From Deltaproteobacteria bacterium (lineage in GTDB: Bacteria; SAR324; NAC60-12), in NCBI GenBank assembly GCA_003541985.1, contig DPLM01000307.1, positions 1,037 to 11,991 on the forward strand: 10,955 bases of DNA. Direction: 5' to 3'. The notes under the pieces are model-generated. The model made no database searches. It was not told the origin of the DNA and worked only from the letters and a program-made list of their open reading frames with translations. This document shows positions 7,447-10,955 of the stretch, piece by piece. Every line of letters starts with the position of its first letter. The first letter of the stretch is position 1. The position numbers and the translations under genes were made by a program.

Positions 7447-7475
7447 TTTGTAGTAATAACTATCTTCTGTATCAA
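7447..7475 (-). promoter_or_regulatory. Candidate sigma-70-like promoter for the transport operon
   Basis: On the minus strand TTGATA (7470-7475; 5 of 6 against TTGACA) is followed after exactly 17 bp by TACAAA (7447-7452; 4 of 6 against TATAAT). It would give a leader of roughly 190 nt before the binding-protein ATG, placing the TGATCA inverted repeat downstream of the start point. In such AT-rich DNA matches of this quality can occur by chance, so this is only a candidate. Confidence 0.27.
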
Positions 7476-7674
7476 AAAAATGAGATTTTTATTCACAATT
7501 ACTGAAGGCTTGATTTACATTCATTTTAAATCAGGAAACATTGCCGATTTGAATAAAGATGAGAAAGATTGTCAAACAAAAACGCTTCATTAGGTCTCGT
7601 TGCCTTACTCTCCGGTAAGTAATTCTTAAAATTCACTAAAGTTGACTTTCAGGGAGTCTTAATCACCAATCTCT

Positions 7675-8679
7675 CTACCCTAATTGAACAGCCTTTTCCT
7701 GGGCTTCCAGCGCCAGACGGCAGACTGTGAAGCAGTGCTCATGGGTCATCGTGAATTCTGTACGATCCTTAATATCATTTAGGAATTTTTCAAAGTAAGT
7801 GATCGGAACATCACTGCAGTCGATTCGTTCATAGCGGTCGTGATTGACCAGCATCAGGTGGTCTTGGCCCTCATGACCAAGAATGTCAATATACTTCCGC
7901 AGCTCCAGGAAGCCCTCCGTTCCTTGGATAAAGAGACGACCGTCTCCCCAGGTGGGCAGCGCATCTGGTGTATACCAGTCTACTCTGATAACGCCATTGG
8001 CAGTCGGGCTGCGTAGAACAATCTCTCCATAGTCTTCAAACTCAGGCAAGGTCGGATTGGCGTAGTTTCCAACAGAACTTGCTACTATTTCTGCGTTCTT
8101 GGATCCCGTCAACCAGAGAAACTGATCAATTTGGTGGGAAGCAATGTCGATCAGAATGCCTCCATACTGAGTCTTTTCATAGAACCAAGGTCTGCGCAGA
8201 TGAGCGTTATGACGATGGGGTCCCAGTCCTACCGTTTGAACCACCTTTCCAATCGTACCCTGCTCAATCAACTCCTTCGCCTTCAGTGTTGCAGGGACTT
8301 CAAAGTGTTCGGAAAAATCTATGCTGTAGCGTGCTCCAGTCTCCTCACGAACTTGCATTACAGCCCGTAGTTGCTCCTGAGTAATTACACCTGGTTTATC
8401 GACCATCACATCCTTGCCATGTCGCATAGCCTGAATGCAGATTTCCGCGCGCTCTGCAGGAATGCCTGCACAAACGATCAACTGGATATCCTCATGTTGG
8501 TAGAGAAGCTCAGGAGAAGCAAAACGAGGCACTTCGGGAAAACGTCGAGTGAAGCCTTCCAGAGGCTCTGCTTCATCTCGAGTGTAGTAACCAGCGCACT
8601 TGGCACCAACGGCCAGCAAACCCTCGGTCATTCCATAAACGTGGCGATGGTCCAAACCCACGCAGGCAAACTGAATCAT
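7675..8679 (-). CDS. Gfo/Idh/MocA family oxidoreductase
   Basis: Predicted cytoplasmic NAD(P)-dependent sugar or polyol dehydrogenase. The N-terminal Rossmann fold begins FACVGLDHRHVYGM; the classical glycine-rich GxGxxG is replaced by GLDHRHVYG. The hallmark EKP motif appears as DKP (94-96), following VCAGIPAERAEICIQAMRHG. The C-terminal substrate domain keeps the family signature YGGILIDIASHQIDQ (172-186), with D178, H182 and D185 as likely catalytic or binding residues. The length of 334 aa is typical. The start ATG is 12 bp after the stop of the other Gfo/Idh gene, with GAGAGG as ribosome-binding site about 9 bp upstream, so the two are surely co-transcribed. The two proteins are clearly different in sequence and are likely to catalyse separate steps. 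The substrate is unknown; a role in degrading the compound imported by the neighbouring transporter is inferred from position. Confidence 0.9.
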   Translation of the reverse strand: MIQFACVGLDHRHVYGMTEGLLAVGAKCAGYYTRDEAEPLEGFTRRFPEVPRFASPELLYQHEDIQLIVCAGIPAERAEICIQAMRHGKDVMVDKPGVITQEQLRAVMQVREETGARYSIDFSEHFEVPATLKAKELIEQGTIGKVVQTVGLGPHRHNAHLRRPWFYEKTQYGGILIDIASHQIDQFLWLTGSKNAEIVASSVGNYANPTLPEFEDYGEIVLRSPTANGVIRVDWYTPDALPTWGDGRLFIQGTEGFLELRKYIDILGHEGQDHLMLVNHDRYERIDCSDVPITYFEKFLNDIKDRTEFTMTHEHCFTVCRLALEAQEKAVQLG

Positions 8680-8691
8680 AAGATCAACCTC

Positions 8692-9855
8692 TCAATAAGA
8701 TTTATTCATATCAGCAGCATTAACAGCAACAGTGACAGTTTTTTTCTTATAACTGCTGTTAGCAATTCTCTGTTCCAAATGACGCCAGTACCGATCACCA
8801 TCCAGAGGCATCCGGACGCTTTGATTTTCGAATGTAGAGAGGAGCATCGCATTGGCTAACTCTACGCTGTGAATGCCCTCAGTTGCAGGAGCTAGGAGTG
8901 GAGTTTGGTCCAATACATTATCCACAAAATTCTGCAAAATCCCGCGATGTTGACTACCTTTCCCATCAATCGGAATCTTCACTTCTTCGACTGTAGGCTT
9001 GCCAAAAGGCTGATCTGTACTGCGGCAAAATTCTGAGATGGAGATACTGTTTTTGAATAGTCGCAATCCACTCTCATCCGCAATGACGGTTCCGTTCTCT
9101 GCAACAATTTCCAAGCGGTTGGTTCCGGGGGTTTCGCCAGTGGTCGTGATGAAGCTACAAGTGGCTCCATTTTCATAGGTCAGCAGAGCTGTCACGTCAT
9201 CTTCGACTTCAATATCATGCCATTTACCAAATCGACACTGAGCCCAAACTTGGGATGGTTTCCCAAAAAGCCACCAGAGCAGGTCCAGTTGGTGTGGGCA
9301 TTGGTTCAACAAAACTCCTCCACCTTCTCCTCGCCAAGTCGCTCGCCAGCCACCACTACGATAGTAGATATCTGGCCGGAACCAGTCGGTAATGATCCAG
9401 TTCATCCGCCGCAATTCCCCCAGTACTCCATTACCGATCATTTCACGGATACGCTGATAACGAGGGTCGGTCCGTTGGTTGAACATGGCACAAAAAACCT
9501 GTTCTTGCCGGGGACGCTTTTCATAGGAGTTGATCAACTGCTGGCAGGCGTTTTTGTGCACGGCAATCGGCTTTTCTACCAACAGGTGTAGGCCACTTTT
9601 CATTGCTGCTTCACCAATAGTGGAATGGTCATAATGAGGGGTGGCAATGATCAGTGCCTCAATCAATTCTGATTCGATCATCTCCAGGCTGTCAGAGAAG
9701 CAAGGAATCTCTGGCGAAACTTTACTAAGTCGACCCGAATCCAAATCGCAAACCGCAGTGACTTCAGCTCTTTGAACAAATTGCTGAGTGATGGAATGGT
9801 AGTGTTGGGTTCCCATATTGCCGAGACCGACTATCCCAAACTTGAGTGGATTCAT
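8692..9855 (-). CDS. Gfo/Idh/MocA family oxidoreductase
   Basis: Second predicted NAD(P)-dependent sugar-type dehydrogenase of the cluster, more canonical than its neighbour. It has GLGNMG at 10-15 in the Rossmann fold, an acidic end of strand two (AVCDLD, 35-40), IIATPHYDH (69-77) and EKP at 94-96. The C-terminal domain carries WRATWRGEGGG (170-180) and then LLNQCPHQLDLLWWLFG (182-198), where N184, H188 and D191 occupy the places usual for catalysis in the family. The length of 387 aa is at the upper normal range. The C-terminal tail (about 365-387, KKKTVTV...) is extra and polar. The ATG is preceded by AAAAGAAG; an ATG 16 bp upstream is out of frame. The gene is 60 bp downstream of the dioxygenase and 12 bp upstream of the other dehydrogenase. 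No signal peptide is present, so a cytoplasmic location is expected. Confidence 0.93.
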   Translation of the reverse strand: MNPLKFGIVGLGNMGTQHYHSITQQFVQRAEVTAVCDLDSGRLSKVSPEIPCFSDSLEMIESELIEALIIATPHYDHSTIGEAAMKSGLHLLVEKPIAVHKNACQQLINSYEKRPRQEQVFCAMFNQRTDPRYQRIREMIGNGVLGELRRMNWIITDWFRPDIYYRSGGWRATWRGEGGGVLLNQCPHQLDLLWWLFGKPSQVWAQCRFGKWHDIEVEDDVTALLTYENGATCSFITTTGETPGTNRLEIVAENGTVIADESGLRLFKNSISISEFCRSTDQPFGKPTVEEVKIPIDGKGSQHRGILQNFVDNVLDQTPLLAPATEGIHSVELANAMLLSTFENQSVRMPLDGDRYWRHLEQRIANSSYKKKTVTVAVNAADMNKSY

Positions 9856-9915
9856 TAGCTTCTTTTGTCATGAGGAGAATTTTGGGGATCAGGACTGATA
9901 TGTGGTATGAATTCT

Positions 9916-10695
9916 TCAAGTGGTGAACAACTGTGGGTAGCTGATTTCTGGCTCAGCAATGTTTTTTGTATGCCCATTCATGTAGCAGACACTGAGGGCC
10001 CTACGGGGTGCAGAGGTTCGGTTCTTATCGGAAGCATGCAGCAAGTGGTTGTGCAATACTACCAAATCTTGGGGTTCCACAAGAATTGGGATAATATGGT
10101 TTGTTGGTGCGTGCTCGACGGCTTGCGACTCTGTCAAGAATCCTCCAGAATGTTCTGGATTGATCAAGCCTTTGCGATGAGATTTGCGAATGATTTGAAC
10201 ACAGCCGTTTTCAAGAGTCGCTTCATCTAATGGAATCCAAACTGTCAGCAGTGGATCTTGATCCAAAAAATTCCAGCGGTCCTGATGCCATGGCAGCCAC
10301 GTCCCCTTGCCTGCGGCCTTGTTCATAAACATTGTCCGAAAGGACGTAATCGGTAAGTTTGGTCCGTAAACTCGCTCACAGAGTCGAACAAAAAAAGGTG
10401 ACGTAATGAAATCAAAGAAGCGTTGATCCGCTTCCAATCCTTGAATTTTACGATAATCCAGAGTAGCTCCCTGAAAGCCATTGCCTCCCCATCTCAAATC
10501 TTCGTACTTCCCAGAATCAGTATCGAGTTGCATCCAGATTTGATCATAGTCTACATCTGCTGTACCCAGCATGATTTGATTGATGCGCTCCTGAAGATCT
10601 GCAATTTCGTCTTTCTCAAAAAATTGTGGCAGAATGAAATAGCCTTCTTCTTCGAAAAGTTGAAAGCATTGATCCAGATCTCTTTGGTGATTCAT
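9916..10695 (-). CDS. Phytanoyl-CoA dioxygenase (PhyH) family protein
   Basis: Predicted Fe(II)/2-oxoglutarate-dependent oxygenase, which would hydroxylate (or oxidatively demethylate) a small organic substrate with release of succinate and CO2. The N-terminus FEEEGYFILPQFF is the usual PhyH opening. The iron-binding facial triad is complete: H137-x-D139 in LPWHQDRW and distal H220 in LLHASDKN. R231, eleven residues after the distal histidine as in human PHYH, should bind the 2-oxoglutarate carboxylate. The length of 259 aa is typical. The ATG lies 36 bp after a stem-loop that follows the hydrolase gene, and no good ribosome-binding site is seen before it (AATTAAATT), so translation may be weak. 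Downstream, 60 bp away, are the two Gfo/Idh genes. PhyH proteins act on very diverse compounds in bacteria (phytanoyl-CoA, ectoine, halogenated carriers, quorum-signal-like acids), so the substrate is not assigned. Confidence 0.92.
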   Translation of the reverse strand: MNHQRDLDQCFQLFEEEGYFILPQFFEKDEIADLQERINQIMLGTADVDYDQIWMQLDTDSGKYEDLRWGGNGFQGATLDYRKIQGLEADQRFFDFITSPFFVRLCERVYGPNLPITSFRTMFMNKAAGKGTWLPWHQDRWNFLDQDPLLTVWIPLDEATLENGCVQIIRKSHRKGLINPEHSGGFLTESQAVEHAPTNHIIPILVEPQDLVVLHNHLLHASDKNRTSAPRRALSVCYMNGHTKNIAEPEISYPQLFTT

Positions 10696-10731
10696 AATTT
10701 AATTGGTATATCAAGTGGGTTAGTAAAATAT

Positions 10732-10762
10732 TCAGGCTTTAAGATGGTAAACTAAAGCCTGA
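10732..10762 (-). terminator. Stem-loop after the hydrolase gene, probable terminator or attenuator
   Basis: TCAGGCTTTA (10732-10741) and TAAAGCCTGA (10753-10762) form a perfect 10-bp stem with an 11-nt loop. It starts 4 bp after the hydrolase stop codon and is followed on the minus strand by ATATTTTACT, a short T-rich stretch rather than a clean T-run. It may end or reduce transcription between the hydrolase and the dioxygenase. Nothing resembling a strong promoter was found in the 36 bp left before the dioxygenase start, so some read-through is likely. Confidence 0.55.
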
Positions 10763-10766
10763 CTAA

Positions 10767-10955
10767 TCAAGATTGCTGTAATCCTGACAGAAACGAAAGT
10801 ACTTGCTGGTGCGAGTACTCCGTTTCAAAGTGTCCGGTTTCAGTAATCAAAAGCTGCCAACTCTCGGGATGGCCATCCGCGTCTGCCTGCGACCGCAGGG
10901 CTTGATCAAGGCCTTGTACTCCTTCAATCGGAGTGAGGCCGTCATGGCGCCCTAC
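10767..10955 (-). CDS. Alpha/beta-hydrolase family protein, C-terminal fragment
   Basis: The window holds only the last 62 codons plus TGA (10767-10769); the gene continues beyond 10955. The visible part begins VGRHDGLTPIEGVQG, resembling the strand-loop that carries the catalytic acid of alpha/beta-hydrolases (D5 of the fragment). It then has LLITETGHFETEY, where H42 fits the catalytic histidine, followed by a final amphipathic helix (HQQVLSFLSGLQQS). The 37-residue spacing of D and H fits the fold. The nucleophile serine would be upstream and is not seen. Dienelactone-hydrolase-like or peptidase/esterase-like members are the closest in feel; the exact subgroup cannot be given. The gene is on the same strand as the rest and 71 bp before the dioxygenase start, so it may belong to the catabolic set, although the stem-loop between them may separate transcription. 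Confidence 0.6.
   Translation of the reverse strand, partial: VGRHDGLTPIEGVQGLDQALRSQADADGHPESWQLLITETGHFETEYSHQQVLSFLSGLQQS

Larger units (their letters stand above)
7253..7674. other. AT-rich intergenic region upstream of the transport operon
   Basis: This 422-bp gap separates the end of the second Gfo/Idh gene from the binding-protein start. No credible gene is seen on either strand. It is markedly AT-rich, especially 7380-7600, with several A and T runs. It holds the ribosome-binding site of the binding-protein gene, a candidate promoter (7447-7475) and an inverted repeat (7332-7372). A short hairpin, CTTAC/GTAAG (7604-7608 and 7615-7619), lies downstream of the Gfo/Idh gene, but it has a five-pair stem and no T-run. 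The size and composition suggest that the transport operon has its own regulated promoter here. Confidence 0.7.

Noticed and set aside
8371..8859. 162-residue plus-strand open frame
   Set aside because: It lies fully opposite the two well-supported Gfo/Idh genes, and its translation has no family features.
9217..9591. 124-residue plus-strand open frame
   Set aside because: It is antisense to the conserved EKP to WRGEGGG core of a Gfo/Idh gene; its openness is explained by that gene's codon pattern.
9907..10230. 107-residue plus-strand open frame
   Set aside because: It is antisense to the C-terminal half of the dioxygenase, which carries the distal iron-binding histidine and the arginine.
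1..10955. CRISPR array, tRNA, rRNA or intact insertion sequence
   Set aside because: No regularly spaced direct repeats, no tRNA-like cloverleaf or rRNA sequence recognised, and no intact transposase with terminal repeats was found.

Overview
The window looks like a chromosomal segment of a Gram-negative, free-living heterotroph. The transporter has a Sec-type, non-lipoprotein solute-binding protein, which implies a periplasm. Base composition is moderate, with AT-rich intergenic stretches. The combination of a CUT1-type carbohydrate ABC transporter, Gfo/Idh/MocA dehydrogenases and a PhyH-type dioxygenase is common in uncultivated marine and proteobacterial genomes. I cannot name a genus from the sequence alone. 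All convincing genes lie on the minus strand, so transcription runs from high to low coordinates.

Layout in the direction of transcription. The C-terminal end of an alpha/beta-hydrolase (10767-10955, cut by the window edge) is followed by a 10-bp stem-loop. Then come a phytanoyl-CoA-dioxygenase-like Fe(II)/2-oxoglutarate oxygenase (9916-10695) and two Gfo/Idh/MocA NAD(P)-dependent oxidoreductases (8692-9855 and 7675-8679, only 12 bp apart). A 422-bp AT-rich intergenic region (7253-7674) holds a candidate promoter and a long-armed inverted repeat. It precedes the transport operon: solute-binding protein (5966-7252), an intergenic stem-loop, MalF-type permease (4797-5837), MalG-type permease (3731-4804), a D-2-hydroxyacid dehydrogenase (2721-3734) and the MalK/UgpC-type ATPase (1623-2705). 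The last four are tightly packed: 8-bp overlap, 4-bp ATGA overlap, 15-bp gap.

How it may work together (inference): the binding protein captures a sugar or sugar derivative in the periplasm, the two permeases and the ATPase import it, and the Gfo/Idh enzymes, the 2-hydroxyacid dehydrogenase, the oxygenase and the hydrolase process it in the cytoplasm. The substrate cannot be read from the sequence. The dehydrogenase placed inside the transporter gene set, between permease and ATPase, is the clearest sign that transport and catabolism are one unit.

Positions 1-1622 hold no gene I can defend. They contain short interrupted coding-like stretches on the plus strand (about 599-1133), a 9-bp inverted repeat, and the 3' flank of the transport operon with an AT palindrome and a T-run. 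This part looks like decayed or non-coding DNA at the end of the operon.
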